A DNA stretch of 64,000 bases, from positions 62,001 to 126,000 of the forward strand of contig NZ_JASZ02000004.1 of assembly GCF_000735695.2 (NCBI RefSeq), read 5' to 3'. The notes under the pieces were generated by a model. That model was not told where the DNA came from and ran no database searches. It was given only the letters and a program-made list of their open reading frames with translations. Position 1 is the first letter of the stretch. Every line of letters starts with the position of its first letter. The translations under genes and the position numbers were made by a program. The stretch comes from Kaistella haifensis DSM 19056. Lineage in GTDB: Bacteria; Bacteroidota; Bacteroidia; Flavobacteriales; Weeksellaceae. Positions 9,480 to 18,565 of this stretch are shown here, piece after piece.

Positions 9480-9893
9480 TTAATCATTATAAATAATGAA
9501 TTTCTTTCTTTGATCCGGTGAAAGAACTGTGCAATGATCCGGCGCCAATCGATGACGATTTGCTGCAACTTGACTGTAAACAAAATCCGTTAAAAATTTT
9601 GGAAAGTATTTCAGATAACTCAGCAAACGGTATTTTCCTCCTAAAACATAGCCAATTTTAAAGATTGCTTGTGATTTGGTGAGATAAAAAGATTGAGGTT
9701 TCCAGAGGTAAATTGTGTTTAAATCCTGAGTTTCGAGCCCTCTTTCTTTTAAAAAATTTTGTCCAAAATCGGATTGCAAAGACGAAAAAAGAAACTGATC
9801 CCGAGCATCATTTTCTAAAATCCATTGAACCCAATGATTACAAAATCCGCAATCTCCATCATAGAAAGCATAATATTTAGAAGAATCAATCAT
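9480..9893 (-). CDS. DCC-family (DUF393) thiol-disulfide oxidoreductase-like protein
   Basis: 137 residues. The N-terminal YAFYDGDCGFCNHWVQWILEND contains the family hallmark DGDCGFC, a thioredoxin-like CxxC motif, and a FSSLQSDFGQNFL segment follows. DUF393 proteins are predicted to act in thiol redox reactions, but their substrates are not known. The gene starts 2 bp after the stop of the haem-binding-domain gene, so the two are one operon and perhaps one redox function. Confidence 0.88.
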   Translation of the reverse strand: MIDSSKYYAFYDGDCGFCNHWVQWILENDARDQFLFSSLQSDFGQNFLKERGLETQDLNTIYLWKPQSFYLTKSQAIFKIGYVLGGKYRLLSYLKYFPKFLTDFVYSQVAANRHRLAPDHCTVLSPDQRKKFIIYND

Positions 9894-9895
9894 GC

Positions 9896-10375
9896 TTATT
9901 TTCTTTGTTCCGGAGCCAAATTATGGGTAGTTCTAATGTCATTCTCTATTTTTTTGAAATATTGAAGCACTTCTTGCTTTTGCGCTTCCGTGTATTTCGC
10001 TTCGGAATGGATTATAGTGTATGAATCCAAAGGCATTTCATCTTTTTCGACCATTTCGATGGCTTCAAACAATTTATGCGCTTGTCTTTTCGGTTCATAA
10101 GTAGCAAAAGTAGAAAAATTCAATTTTCTTCGGCCTTCATCGATGTGATCTTTCAGGAACCATGCGACAGGCTGAAAATTACTGTACCAAGGATATTTCG
10201 ATTCATTGCTATGGCAATCGTAGCAACCATTTCTTATTAATTTCGCGGTGCTTTCCGGGGTATTTTTTATGGTAAGAAAATCCATTTGTGGCGTAGGCGC
10301 TGGATTATTTTTATCAATCGGGAAAAATTGGATTAAAATGAACGCAACCAGAAGAATAACGAGGATTTTTTTCAT
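9896..10375 (-). CDS. haem-binding domain protein with a single CxxCH
   Basis: 159 residues with an uncleaved or cleaved N-terminal membrane segment (MKKILVILLVAFILIQFFPI), then the motif NGCYDCHSNESKYPWYSNFQPVAW around residues 50-70. CYDCH is a c-type haem attachment site, and this arrangement is typical of the Bacteroidota haem-binding domain family. The product should be exported and membrane-anchored. It is the first gene of a pair with the DCC protein. The electron-transfer partner is not visible. Confidence 0.87.
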   Translation of the reverse strand: MKKILVILLVAFILIQFFPIDKNNPAPTPQMDFLTIKNTPESTAKLIRNGCYDCHSNESKYPWYSNFQPVAWFLKDHIDEGRRKLNFSTFATYEPKRQAHKLFEAIEMVEKDEMPLDSYTIIHSEAKYTEAQKQEVLQYFKKIENDIRTTHNLAPEQRK

Positions 10376-10430
10376 AACTTTATACTTTTAAAAGGTGAAT
10401 TTACAGTAATATTTTTAATTATTTCAGAAA

Positions 10431-10462
10431 AAAGATCGATTCGAATAAAGATCGATTCGAAT
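10431..10462. repeat. perfect 2 x 16-bp tandem repeat
   Basis: AAAGATCGATTCGAAT occurs twice with no spacer (10431-10446, 10447-10462). Each unit contains the small palindromes ATCGAT and ATTCGAAT. It lies about 105 bp upstream of the peroxiredoxin start and 55 bp upstream of the divergent haem-binding gene. Confidence 0.9.
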
Positions 10463-10531
10463 TCATACCAAATCTTTAACTGTTATAGATATTATAAATC
10501 GGAAAATAGTTTTCAATTGATAAAAACTTTG

Positions 10532-10539
10532 TATTTTTG
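10532..10539 (+). promoter_or_regulatory. -7 element of the peroxiredoxin operon
   Basis: TATTTTTG matches TAnnTTTG, 28 bp before the ATG. No clear -33 element at the usual distance. Confidence 0.45.
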
Positions 10540-10567
10540 TACTATTAAATTTTAAAAACCAATTATT

Positions 10568-11206
10568 ATGTCACTAGTAGGAAAAAAATTCCCAAACGTA
10601 GCAATCGACGCAATGAGCGAAATGGGAGATGATTTGAAAATCAACATCTTTGAAGAAGCAACAAAAAATCAACAAAAAGTAATTTTGTTTTGGTACCCAA
10701 AAGATTTTACGTTTGTTTGCCCAACAGAACTTCATGCTTTCCAAGAGGCTTTGCCTGAATTCGAGAAAAGAAACACCAAAGTAATCGGAGCTTCTTGCGA
10801 TACCAACGAAGTACATTTTGCTTGGTTGAACACTGCAAAAGATAACGGAGGAATCGAAGGAGTAACTTACCCAATTCTTGCCGATACTCACAGACAATTG
10901 GCGAACATTCTTGGAATTGTAGATCAGGATTTCGAATTTGACGAAGAAGGCAATGAATTCTACACTGGTTCTAACGTTACTTACAGAGCAACTTACCTAA
11001 TCGACGAAACCGGAAAAATCTTCCACGAATCTGTGAACGATATGCCATTGGGAAGAAACGTAAAAGAATTCTTAAGGTTAATTGATGCGTACACGCACGT
11101 ACAAAAACATGGTGAAGTATGCCCTGCGAACTGGGAAGAAGGCAAAGATGCAATGAAAGCGGATAGAAACTCTACTGCGGAATACCTTGCGACTCACAAC
11201 AACTAA
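10568..11206 (+). CDS. 2-Cys peroxiredoxin (AhpC/TSA family)
   Basis: Reduces hydrogen and organic peroxides in the cytoplasm. 212 residues. The peroxidatic cysteine is Cys51 in the signature KDFTFVCPTELHAFQ, and the resolving cysteine is Cys185 in HGEVCPANW. It heads a three-gene operon with a thioredoxin 20 bp downstream, its likely electron donor, and DUF6952. The 16-bp tandem repeat upstream may be a regulatory site. Confidence 0.95.
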   Translation: MSLVGKKFPNVAIDAMSEMGDDLKINIFEEATKNQQKVILFWYPKDFTFVCPTELHAFQEALPEFEKRNTKVIGASCDTNEVHFAWLNTAKDNGGIEGVTYPILADTHRQLANILGIVDQDFEFDEEGNEFYTGSNVTYRATYLIDETGKIFHESVNDMPLGRNVKEFLRLIDAYTHVQKHGEVCPANWEEGKDAMKADRNSTAEYLATHNN

Positions 11207-11226
11207 TTAAAAATAACACAACCGAA

Positions 11227-11538
11227 ATGTACACAGAATTAACAGAAGACACTTTGCAACAAATTGTTGCAGAACAAGATCAGGTTGTAGTACAATACGG
11301 CGCATCCTGGTGCGGGAACTGCAGAATTATGAAACCAAAATTCAAAAAATTGGCTGCAGAGAACGAAAATATTCCTTTCTACTACGTAGATGCGGAGAAA
11401 TTGCCGGAAAGCCGTAAATTGGCTAAAGTAGATAATTTACCAACCTTTGCAATATTTAAAAAAGGGGAATTATTCAACCAAGTACAGACCAATCAAGCGG
11501 AAAGTCTTATTAACCTTTTTAACGAAGCGAACTCATGA
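11227..11538 (+). CDS. thioredoxin-family protein
   Basis: 103 residues, one thioredoxin domain. The active site is WCGNC (Cys29, Cys32) in GASWCGNCRIMKPKF; classical thioredoxin has WCGPC, so the central proline is replaced by Asn. The cis-proline is present in DNLPTFAIF. No signal peptide, so cytoplasmic. Position directly after the peroxiredoxin suggests it recycles that enzyme. It overlaps the next gene by an ATGA. Confidence 0.92.
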   Translation: MYTELTEDTLQQIVAEQDQVVVQYGASWCGNCRIMKPKFKKLAAENENIPFYYVDAEKLPESRKLAKVDNLPTFAIFKKGELFNQVQTNQAESLINLFNEANS

Positions 11539-11783
11539 AACTACCTATAATTAGACAGTTTTACCAAACTCAAACTCCGGAAAACTTAGAAAAAACTTTA
11601 GAGGTTTTAGAAGCTTTCTGCGAATTTCGAGGCGCCACGGAAGAAGACCTTAATGTAGCAGGAGAACTGATTACCAATATCTGCGGAGCATTGGAAGTTC
11701 ACCATAACGTGAAAAATGGAATGAGTGAAAAAGATGCACTGAACGGATTTGCACAAAAAGTTTTAGGGTCGATCGACAAGTAA
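11535..11783 (+). CDS. DUF6952 small protein
   Basis: 82 residues, translationally coupled (ATGA overlap) to the thioredoxin. The sequence MKLPIIRQFYQTQTPENLEK is typical of a small family placed after thioredoxin genes in Flavobacteria. It appears mainly helical and contains two cysteines (Cys29 region and ITNICGALE). Role unknown; the neighbourhood suggests peroxide or thiol metabolism. Confidence 0.82.
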   Translation: MKLPIIRQFYQTQTPENLEKTLEVLEAFCEFRGATEEDLNVAGELITNICGALEVHHNVKNGMSEKDALNGFAQKVLGSIDK

Positions 11784-11802
11784 AACCAACTTGCTGAATA
11801 GC

Positions 11803-11833
11803 AAAAAACGCGGGATATTTTCCCGCGTTTTTT
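11803..11833. terminator. bidirectional terminator
   Basis: AAAAAACGCGGGA (11803-11815) and TCCCGCGTTTTTT (11821-11833) form a perfect 13-bp stem with a 5-nt loop, between the peroxiredoxin operon and the convergent lipoprotein gene. Confidence 0.92.
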
Positions 11834-12305
11834 ATTTGTGATTTTTCTTTCCTTTTTTGTGCTTATCCTTCTTGTATTTTCCTTTTTTATAGTCGCCGTA
11901 TTGGTCGTCATCTTGCCAATTTCGGTTGTTATTCCAAGACCCATTTCGCTTCTTGGTTTGTCCGTAAGCGTAATCTTTTGCATTACCACCGTAGATCTTT
12001 TTAGCCTGTCCCGGAGGTAATCTTTTTGCATTTCCGTTTGGATAATAAACGGTATTATTACCATTTCTTCCCAAAACTCCCAGTCGGCCCGATACGTCGC
12101 CGGTTCTTATTATACGCCCGTTTTGGTATACATTCCCATTTCTATCACGATAAATCTCGCCTTGTCGGTAAACTGTTCCGTCCGATGATCGGTAAACAGT
12201 TCCATTGTTTGGATAATTATTGCCATAAACATCATTCGCCGTTCCACATGAAGCGAGGGTGAAAGCGAGTCCTGCCATAGCAACTATCTTAAATAGACTT
12301 TTCAT
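11832..12305 (-). CDS. Gly/Asn/Tyr-rich lipoprotein, function unknown
   Basis: Start chosen at 12305 because MKSLFKIVAMAGLAFTLASC is a clean lipoprotein signal (cleavage before Cys20); the open frame extends further upstream without similarity to a signal peptide. Mature part: Tyr/Asn/Gly-rich repeats of the form GTVYR and NGNVYQNG, then a tail rich in Lys, Asp and His (KKGKYKKDKHKKGKKNHK). About 157 residues. Expected to be an outer-membrane or periplasmic lipoprotein. No enzyme motif seen. Confidence 0.8.
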   Translation of the reverse strand: MKSLFKIVAMAGLAFTLASCGTANDVYGNNYPNNGTVYRSSDGTVYRQGEIYRDRNGNVYQNGRIIRTGDVSGRLGVLGRNGNNTVYYPNGNAKRLPPGQAKKIYGGNAKDYAYGQTKKRNGSWNNNRNWQDDDQYGDYKKGKYKKDKHKKGKKNHK

Positions 12306-12429
12306 TTTTTCTAAATATTTAAAGTTCTCAATAGCTATTTCAATGATGATGCCAAACGGAAAAATTTTTGATTTTAGAAAAAAGTCAAGAAAAGAAAACA
12401 CTTAAGGAAACATACAAAATCGGTCTGTT

Positions 12430-12930
12430 TTAAGAAACACCAATTGTTTTGCTTCTTCTCTCCAGCAGAAGTACATCTCGCCAAACGCCATTCATTTGAG
12501 CAATTTTTTCGCGATTTCCAACGGTTCTGAAACCAAATTTCTGATGAATAATTAAACTCGGTTGATTCTCTGGGAAAATACCTGCTTGAAGCATCCAAAA
12601 ACCATGTTCTTCGCTGGCGAGGATTAATTTCTGAAGCAACATCGCACCCAAACCTTTTCCTTGCGCAACATTCGACAAATAAATACTTACCTCGGCAACA
12701 CCTTTGTAGCAATCGCGGTTGCTGATGGGTTGCAACGCCGCCCAACCTACAACATTTTCGTTTTCATCCTCCAAAATCAATCGAGCTATTTTGAAATATT
12801 TCTGGTCCCAAGCTTCCCAACTTGGTGCTGTTTGGTCGAAAGTTGCATTGCCGCCGGCAATTCCTTCTTCGAAAATTTCGATGACTTTGGCGCCATCCTC
12901 TGGTTGCATTTCGCGTATTTCGTAGTTCAT
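12430..12930 (-). CDS. GNAT N-acetyltransferase (phosphinothricin-acetyltransferase-like)
   Basis: 166 residues with an acetyl-CoA-binding core: VAEVSIYLSNVAQGKGLGAMLL carries the Q/RxxGxG/A motif (QGKGLG). The N-terminus IREMQPEDGAKVIEIF and the C-terminal HQKFGFRTVGNREKIAQMNGVW match the YncA/PAT subgroup, which acetylates small amines such as methionine derivatives or phosphinothricin. The substrate is not determinable here. It starts 2 bp after the DUF421 stop and is probably co-transcribed with it. Confidence 0.88.
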   Translation of the reverse strand: MNYEIREMQPEDGAKVIEIFEEGIAGGNATFDQTAPSWEAWDQKYFKIARLILEDENENVVGWAALQPISNRDCYKGVAEVSIYLSNVAQGKGLGAMLLQKLILASEEHGFWMLQAGIFPENQPSLIIHQKFGFRTVGNREKIAQMNGVWRDVLLLERRSKTIGVS

Positions 12931-12932
12931 TT

Positions 12933-13445
12933 TTAATGATATTTTTTCTTTAATCTTCTTTTAATTCTGGAATACTGAACTTGCTGATCGGTTGTGTTAT
13001 CAGAAATTACACTGATCGTTCCATCAACTTCCATGATGGAGAGTTTAACCTCCTCAATCCTTTCAACTCCATGTTCATGTACCGCTTCTTCCAGCTCATC
13101 TAGCGATATTTCTACTTTTTGCATATTTTCGAGCAGAACCTTACCATCGCGAATTAAAATGACCGGATCAGACTCTAAAAAGCTTTTCACTTTAGGATTT
13201 TTAAACATTATTTTTTTTAATAAAAGATTAGTTAGAAAAAGTACAAAAGCTGCTAAGAGACCACCTTCTAATGAAGAATTTGTACCAACCATCGCATTTT
13301 GAACTGCATTGGAAATTAGAAGAAGCAGCACTACATCGCCGGCATTAAGCTGTGATAGCTGGTTTTTTCCGAAAATGCGAATACCCGCCACGATAAAAAG
13401 ATAAACTACGAGGGAACGTAAAACAATGTTGAGTAAATCCTCCAT
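12933..13445 (-). CDS. DUF421 (YetF-like) membrane protein
   Basis: 170 residues. Three hydrophobic segments occupy about the first 85 residues (VVYLFIVAGIRIFGKNQLSQ, then DVVLLLLISNAVQNAMVG, then LLAAFVLFLTNLLLKKI). A soluble domain with the family motif LLLENMQKVEISLDELEEAVHEHG follows. DUF421 proteins are inner-membrane proteins of unclear function linked in Bacillus to spore germination and membrane homeostasis. First gene of a pair with the GNAT enzyme. Confidence 0.87.
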   Translation of the reverse strand: MEDLLNIVLRSLVVYLFIVAGIRIFGKNQLSQLNAGDVVLLLLISNAVQNAMVGTNSSLEGGLLAAFVLFLTNLLLKKIMFKNPKVKSFLESDPVILIRDGKVLLENMQKVEISLDELEEAVHEHGVERIEEVKLSIMEVDGTISVISDNTTDQQVQYSRIKRRLKKKYH

Positions 13446-13536
13446 TAAAAATTTTTAATAAAGGTAAAAAAATGCGAAAAAATTATGAACTCTTTTTAGG
13501 ATTATATCACTTCTGACCGTAGAAAAAATTCTAAGT

Positions 13537-13573
13537 TAAAAAAAAAGACCTTGCCGAAAAGGCTGACAAGGTC
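13537..13573 (-). terminator. terminator of uvrA
   Basis: GACCTTG (13547-13553) and CAAGGTC (13567-13573) flank a loop. On the minus strand the stem is followed by a run of about ten T, 27 bp past the uvrA stop. Confidence 0.85.
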
Positions 13574-13599
13574 ATTATTTTGTAACAAAAGGCTTGAAA

Positions 13600-16434
13600 T
13601 TATGCTTCCATTTCTTTCTTTAAGTACTTTGCCGTCAATGATTTTCTAGATTTAATGATTTCTTCGGGCGTTCCTTTCGCAATGATTTCGCCGCCTTTGT
13701 TACCGCCTTCTAAACCAACATCGATGATGTGATCCGCCATTTTAATCACATCTAAATTATGTTCGATGATGATGAAAGAATTCCCCAAATCCACCAATTT
13801 ATTGATGGCATCCATTAAGACTTTCACATCTTCAAAATGCAATCCTGTGGTCGGTTCATCCAAAATGTAAAGGGTATTTCCGGTTTGTCTTTTCGCCAAT
13901 TCGGTTGCGAGTTTTATCCTTTGCGCTTCACCGCCCGAAAGCGTGGTCGATTGCTGACCAAGCGTGATATAACCCAAACCAACATCTTGCAACGTTTTCA
14001 CTTTAGCAAAAATTTTCGGAATCGGTTGGAAAAATTCCGTAGCTTCATCGATGGTCATTTCCAAGACATCTGCGATGGATTTTCCTTTGTAGCGAACCTC
14101 GAGGGTTTCTCTGTTGAAGCGTTTTCCGTTACATGTTTCGCAGTGTACATATACATCTGGCAGAAAATTCATTTCAATCACTTTCAGGCCGCCACCTTGG
14201 CAAGTTTCGCATCTGCCTCCTTTGACATTAAATGAAAAACGACCGGCTTTGTAACCTCTAATTTTCGATTCTGGCAATTCTGCGAACAAGTTTCTGATGT
14301 CGGTAAACATTCCGGTATAAGTTGCCGGATTCGAACGCGGGGTTCTTCCGATCGGAGTTTGGTCTACATCAACAATTTTATCAATATGTTCGATTCCTTC
14401 GATTTTTTTGTATGGCAAAGGTTCCTGAACACTTCTATAGAAATGTCGGTTAAGAATTGGGTATAGAGTTCCGTTGATTAAAGAAGATTTTCCACTACCA
14501 GAAATCCCTGTTACAACCACCAATTTTCCTAATGGAATTTCCAGGGTTACATTCTTTAAATTATTTCCGGTAGCACCTTTCAGTACAATCGAATTACCGT
14601 TGCCGGATCTTCTTTTTTCAGGGATTTCGAGTTTTCTTTTTCCGGTGATATAATCTGCAGTGATGGTATTGGCTTTGAGCAAATTTTTCGGTTTTCCCTG
14701 CCAAAGAACTTCACCGCCGTATTTTCCTGCTCGCGGACCAATATCAAGAACTTCATCTGCTTCCAGAATCATGTCTTTATCATGCTCCACAACGATTACG
14801 GAGTTTCCAATATCGCGAAGATGTTTCAGGGAATTGATGAGTCTTTCATTATCCCTTTGATGAAGTCCGATAGAAGGTTCATCGAGGATATAAAGCACAT
14901 TCACGAGTTGCGATCCAATTTGGGTAGCCAAACGAATACGCTGCGATTCCCCACCAGAAAGCGTTCGAGAACTTCTGCTTAAACTCAGATAATCCAATCC
15001 AACATCCAGGAGAAATTGCAATCTCGTTTTGATTTCCTTTAAGATTTCGTGGGCAATTACTTTATTTTTCTCGCTGAAAGTATCTTCAACATCATTCAGC
15101 CACGTTTTTAAATCGAGGAGAGAAAGTGCGTTGATCTCAGCAATATTTTTTCCATCAATTTTAAAACTTAGACTTGATGGTTGCAACCGCGTACCTTTAC
15201 ATTGCGGGCAAACTTCTTCGGTGGTAAAATGTCTTTCGAGGAGCACTGCGTCATAGCTATCCTTATCCTCAATCATATCATTAATGAGTGACACCAAACC
15301 GTCAAAATTCACCTTGATTTTTTTGGTGATTCCTGCGTATTTTAAATCTTTATTAAATTCTTTGTGGCAACCGTTGTAGATATAATCCAAAGCTTCCTGA
15401 GGAATATCCTTGAATGAGGTCATCAATCCGAGACCAAATATTTCGAGAATATTTTTGATCTGCCCGAGAATCCATTTGTTGGATTTAATATCCTCCAAAG
15501 GCAATAAAGCCCCTTGATTGATGGAAAGATTGGCGTTTTCAACAAAATAATCAGTGTTTACCTTTTTTATGGTTCCCAAACCTTTGCAATGTGGGCAACT
15601 GCCTTTTGGTGAATTGAATGAGAAGGTATTCGGTTCTGGCAATGCCATGGAATAACCGCTTTCTGCATCCATTAAATTTTTGGAAAAATATTCGATTTCG
15701 TCGGAACCCAGTTTCTGAATTCCGATAGTCCCTTCGCCCATTTGCATGGCTGTCCGCAAGGATTTTTCCATTCGATTTTCGGTTGCGTTTTCGCCTATAA
15801 TCCAACGGTCGATAACAATGTCGATATCGTGAGTTTTGTAGCGGTCGAGTTTCAGGTCGATTTCAATGTCTTGAAGTTCGCCATCAATTCTGGCTTGTCC
15901 GTACCCTTTTTTAGCCATTTGAACGAAAAGCTCGTGGTAATGTCCTTTTCTGGAACGCACCACAGGAGCCATGAGCATTACTTTTTCGCCTTTATAATTT
16001 TGCTGGATCGCTTCCAAAATTTGCTCCTCGGAATAGCTCACAAGTTTTTTTCCACTGGAAAGTGAATATGCATCGGAAACCCTTGCAAATAACAACCTCA
16101 GAAAATCGTAAAGTTCGGTAACGGTACCTACGGTTGATCTTGGATTTTTATTGGTTGTTTTCTGCTCAATTGCGATTACCGGCGACAGACCGTCGATTTT
16201 ATCGACGTCTGGTCTTTCGAGGCCACCGAGGAATTGCCTTGCGTACGCAGAGAAGGTTTCGATGTATCTGCGCTGTCCTTCCGCAAAAATGGTATCGAAT
16301 GCGAGCGAAGATTTCCCGCTTCCCGATAATCCGGTGATGACTACGAGTTCGTTTCGGGGGATTTTTACGGAGATATTTTTCAGGTTGTGTTCCCGCGCTC
16401 CGTAAATTTCAATATATTCTTTGGAATCTTTCAT
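13600..16434 (-). CDS. uvrA: excinuclease ABC subunit A
   Basis: Damage-recognition ATPase of nucleotide excision repair. 944 residues with two ABC cassettes: Walker [14 protein letters not shown] (about 34-46) and [15 protein letters not shown] (about 640), and signatures [12 protein letters not shown] and [12 protein letters not shown]. Zinc modules are visible as [16 protein letters not shown] and CETCQGGG with CETCNGKRF. Length is normal. A TATTTTTG element at 16469-16476 and a dyad at 16453-16469 precede the start, suggesting regulation. Confidence 0.97.
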   Translation of the reverse strand: MKDSKEYIEIYGAREHNLKNISVKIPRNELVVITGLSGSGKSSLAFDTIFAEGQRRYIETFSAYARQFLGGLERPDVDKIDGLSPVIAIEQKTTNKNPRSTVGTVTELYDFLRLLFARVSDAYSLSSGKKLVSYSEEQILEAIQQNYKGEKVMLMAPVVRSRKGHYHELFVQMAKKGYGQARIDGELQDIEIDLKLDRYKTHDIDIVIDRWIIGENATENRMEKSLRTAMQMGEGTIGIQKLGSDEIEYFSKNLMDAESGYSMALPEPNTFSFNSPKGSCPHCKGLGTIKKVNTDYFVENANLSINQGALLPLEDIKSNKWILGQIKNILEIFGLGLMTSFKDIPQEALDYIYNGCHKEFNKDLKYAGITKKIKVNFDGLVSLINDMIEDKDSYDAVLLERHFTTEEVCPQCKGTRLQPSSLSFKIDGKNIAEINALSLLDLKTWLNDVEDTFSEKNKVIAHEILKEIKTRLQFLLDVGLDYLSLSRSSRTLSGGESQRIRLATQIGSQLVNVLYILDEPSIGLHQRDNERLINSLKHLRDIGNSVIVVEHDKDMILEADEVLDIGPRAGKYGGEVLWQGKPKNLLKANTITADYITGKRKLEIPEKRRSGNGNSIVLKGATGNNLKNVTLEIPLGKLVVVTGISGSGKSSLINGTLYPILNRHFYRSVQEPLPYKKIEGIEHIDKIVDVDQTPIGRTPRSNPATYTGMFTDIRNLFAELPESKIRGYKAGRFSFNVKGGRCETCQGGGLKVIEMNFLPDVYVHCETCNGKRFNRETLEVRYKGKSIADVLEMTIDEATEFFQPIPKIFAKVKTLQDVGLGYITLGQQSTTLSGGEAQRIKLATELAKRQTGNTLYILDEPTTGLHFEDVKVLMDAINKLVDLGNSFIIIEHNLDVIKMADHIIDVGLEGGNKGGEIIAKGTPEEIIKSRKSLTAKYLKKEMEA

Positions 16435-16452
16435 TTTAATGCTCCGAAATTA

Positions 16453-16476
16453 GCCAATTCGGGATTGGCAAAAATA
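16453..16476 (-). promoter_or_regulatory. uvrA promoter with overlapping inverted repeat
   Basis: Minus-strand TATTTTTG (16469-16476) is the -7 element. GCCAAT (16453-16458) and ATTGGC (16464-16469), with a 5-nt spacer, form a perfect dyad covering the expected transcription start. Possible repressor site or 5' hairpin. Confidence 0.45.
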
Positions 16477-16761
16477 CGGAAATTTTATGGCATTTCGCAT
16501 GAAGGATTCTGAGTGAAAAGAGATAAGATTCAAGACACAAGATTTAAGAATTTAGGAAGTTAAATCAAATACAGTCCGACTATTTGATATGTTATCATCT
16601 ACTTTTGGAGTTTTCCTTTTTATGTTAAATTTAAAAAAACATTAAAAAATGAAAGTTCATTATGAGCTGAGTGCGTGATCATTAACCAAAATAATGTTTT
16701 TTAATATGATGTTTATTGATAATTCTTATCATACATCAATAAATTGATTGATGAAAGTAGT
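16477..16761. other. intergenic region between uvrA and the YceI gene
   Basis: About 285 bp of AT-rich sequence with no convincing gene. It contains an interrupted inverted repeat at 16707-16738 (TGATGT, TGATAA / TTATCA, ACATCA) just upstream of the YceI promoter. Nothing else stands out. Confidence 0.6.
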
Positions 16762-16769
16762 TACTTTTG
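16762..16769 (+). promoter_or_regulatory. -7 element of the YceI gene
   Basis: TACTTTTG matches TAnnTTTG, 30 bp upstream of the chosen ATG at 16800. The inverted repeat at 16707-16738 lies 24 bp upstream. Confidence 0.45.
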
Positions 16770-16799
16770 CAAAGAATTTTAATTAACAATCAATTCACA

Positions 16800-17474
16800 A
16801 TGAAAAAACTATCAATCCTCGCATTATCAGCTTTTTTATTTGCAGTATCATGTAAAGAGTCGAAAACGGACAATGCCTCAACTTCTACCGAACAAGCTGT
16901 AGCTGAACAAAAAGGTGAAACCTATACCGTAAATGCAGACAGCAGCTTGGTAAAATGGACAGGGTACCACAAAGGCGGTCTAAACCCAAGATTCGGAATC
17001 ATGAAAACTTCAGGAACTCTTACTTTAGATGGTGACAACCTAACTTCAGGAAGTTTAAGCGCTGACGTTAATACTTTGGTAACCGATCCTGCATCTGTAG
17101 ATCCTGCACAAAGCGAAGGAAAAACTTCTGCAGATTTAGATGGCCACTTGAAAAGCGCTGACTTCTTTGACGTAGCAAAATATCCAACTGTGAAATTTGA
17201 AATCACTAAGGTTGAAGATTTAGCAGCAGGAACTGAAAGCAAAACTGAAGGTGCTAACAAAACTGTAAGCGGTAACCTTACCATCAAAGACAAAACAGTA
17301 AACGTAACCTTCCCAGCAAAAGTAGTTGTAGCGAACGGAAAAGCAGAACTTACTTCAAAATTCACCATCAATAGACAAGATTGGGGATTGGCTTACGGAG
17401 CAGAAGGAGATCCAAAAGATTGGATGATTTCTCAGGAAGTAGATTTAGAGCTTCATGTTGTTGCAACAAAATAA
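16800..17474 (+). CDS. YceI-family lipoprotein
   Basis: 224 residues from the ATG at 16800, chosen because MKKLSILALSAFLFAVSCKES is a typical lipoprotein signal (cleavage before Cys18). The YceI lipocalin-like domain begins at about residue 40 (YTVNADSSLVKWTGYHKGG) and shows the family features HLKSADFFDVAKYPTVKFE and a final beta strand ELHVVATK. YceI proteins bind polyisoprenoids or other amphiphiles in the periplasm; the ligand is unknown here. Single gene with its own promoter and terminator. Confidence 0.9.
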   Translation: MKKLSILALSAFLFAVSCKESKTDNASTSTEQAVAEQKGETYTVNADSSLVKWTGYHKGGLNPRFGIMKTSGTLTLDGDNLTSGSLSADVNTLVTDPASVDPAQSEGKTSADLDGHLKSADFFDVAKYPTVKFEITKVEDLAAGTESKTEGANKTVSGNLTIKDKTVNVTFPAKVVVANGKAELTSKFTINRQDWGLAYGAEGDPKDWMISQEVDLELHVVATK

Positions 17475-17493
17475 GCTGATAACGAAATAGATC

Positions 17494-17527
17494 AAAAAAG
17501 GCTGCATGTATTTGCAGCCTTTTTTTT
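17494..17527 (+). terminator. terminator of the YceI gene
   Basis: GGCTGCA (17500-17506) and TGCAGCC (17513-17519) with flanking A and T tracts form a strong stem followed by eight T. Confidence 0.92.
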
Positions 17528-17863
17528 GCACCCAAAAACCACGGATTTATGTTTTGAAGATACTTACCCCGTTTTTTGGAAGAATTCTCTTATTTCTTCC
17601 GGTTTTAAACCTAAATAGTCAGAGACCTCTTCGCCTTGATTTCTTTGTATTTTGTTTTCAAAATGATGATCTACATGCGGGATTACGAATTCTTCAAAGT
17701 TTGGAATGCAAAGTTGAGACGGGATGTTCCAATGGTAGAGGGTTTAAAGCTTTATCAATGTGAATGAAGCAACCGGGAAACCCGATTGGCATTGCGTTTT
17801 GCAATATTTGTAAAATTTCATCTTTATTTTTACTATATTCACATAGAGTTTGTAAAGGGTTTC

Positions 17864-17892
17864 TAGTACCTTTGTAGTACCATTGTAGTACC
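17864..17892. repeat. three TAGTACC units at 11-bp period
   Basis: TAGTACC at 17864, 17875 and 17886, separated by TTTG and ATTG. The 11-bp phasing is one helical turn, as in regulator iterons, but the segment may simply be part of a decayed coding sequence. Confidence 0.7.
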
Positions 17893-18494
17893 TTAAGCAT
17901 TTTAATGTATTATCAAAATAAGCGATCTTTTTTTGTGGATTTGTAAATTTTAATGAGATTGTTGATGAAACAAAAGTTTGAAGACTTTGTTAAGACGATT
18001 TAAACCATTACATTTTTGTAGTTTTATAAAAAACATATCAATTTCCGTATGTGCGATTAAAAGTAGAAGTATATGGCTTAAATAGGAAACTCCCCACTAC
18101 CACAGAGAAAAAGCATCTTTTCCTTAACAAAAATTCTGTTCCACCGTACGGGTGATATTGGGCCAAAAATTGAGACACTTGTTCCATACCTATGAAACAA
18201 GATTTTCATGCTGATGATACTTGAGTTTCGTCCTTATGAAACTTTTGTATCGTTACTACGTTTTTGAGGGATAATAGGTATAGAAAATTGGAAGGTTTAG
18301 AAACCATTTCTTTCATGTTGGCCAACCAATTTTTCAAGCGGTGGGATTTTCTCGAAAGTTCTCGCTGTATTTAATGCTTGAATTGTTTTACAATATTAAC
18401 GAAAACAAATCATTTATCCAAGAGTTTTTATAAAAAACAACTGTAATTCATTGAAATGCAGTTTACTTAGGTATTATTTGTATAACTGTTTTTT

Positions 18495-18565
18495 TTACCG
18501 CAAAAGAGGCAAAAGTTTTTTTAGTAATGCAAAGGCGCTACGCTTTCAAAAGGATACTGGTGAAT
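18495..18565 (+). repeat. left copy of the island-flanking repeat
   Basis: About 70 bp beginning TTTTACCGCAAAAGAGGC and continuing through GCAAAGGCGCTACGCTTTCA. It matches 24050-24119 in the same orientation with only a few differences. Followed by debris of the type CTCGCTGATTTGG and CGCAAAGACACGAAGG. Confidence 0.85.

Noticed and set aside
11832-12401. Longer start of the Gly/Asn-rich lipoprotein
   Set aside because: The extra N-terminal residues precede a perfect lipoprotein signal and show no conserved character.
17506-17763. 85-codon plus-strand frame after the YceI gene
   Set aside because: Starts inside the YceI terminator and has no recognisable domain.
17864-17892. CRISPR array or replication iterons
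   Set aside because: Only three 7-bp units with 4-bp spacers; no Rep or Cas gene nearby.
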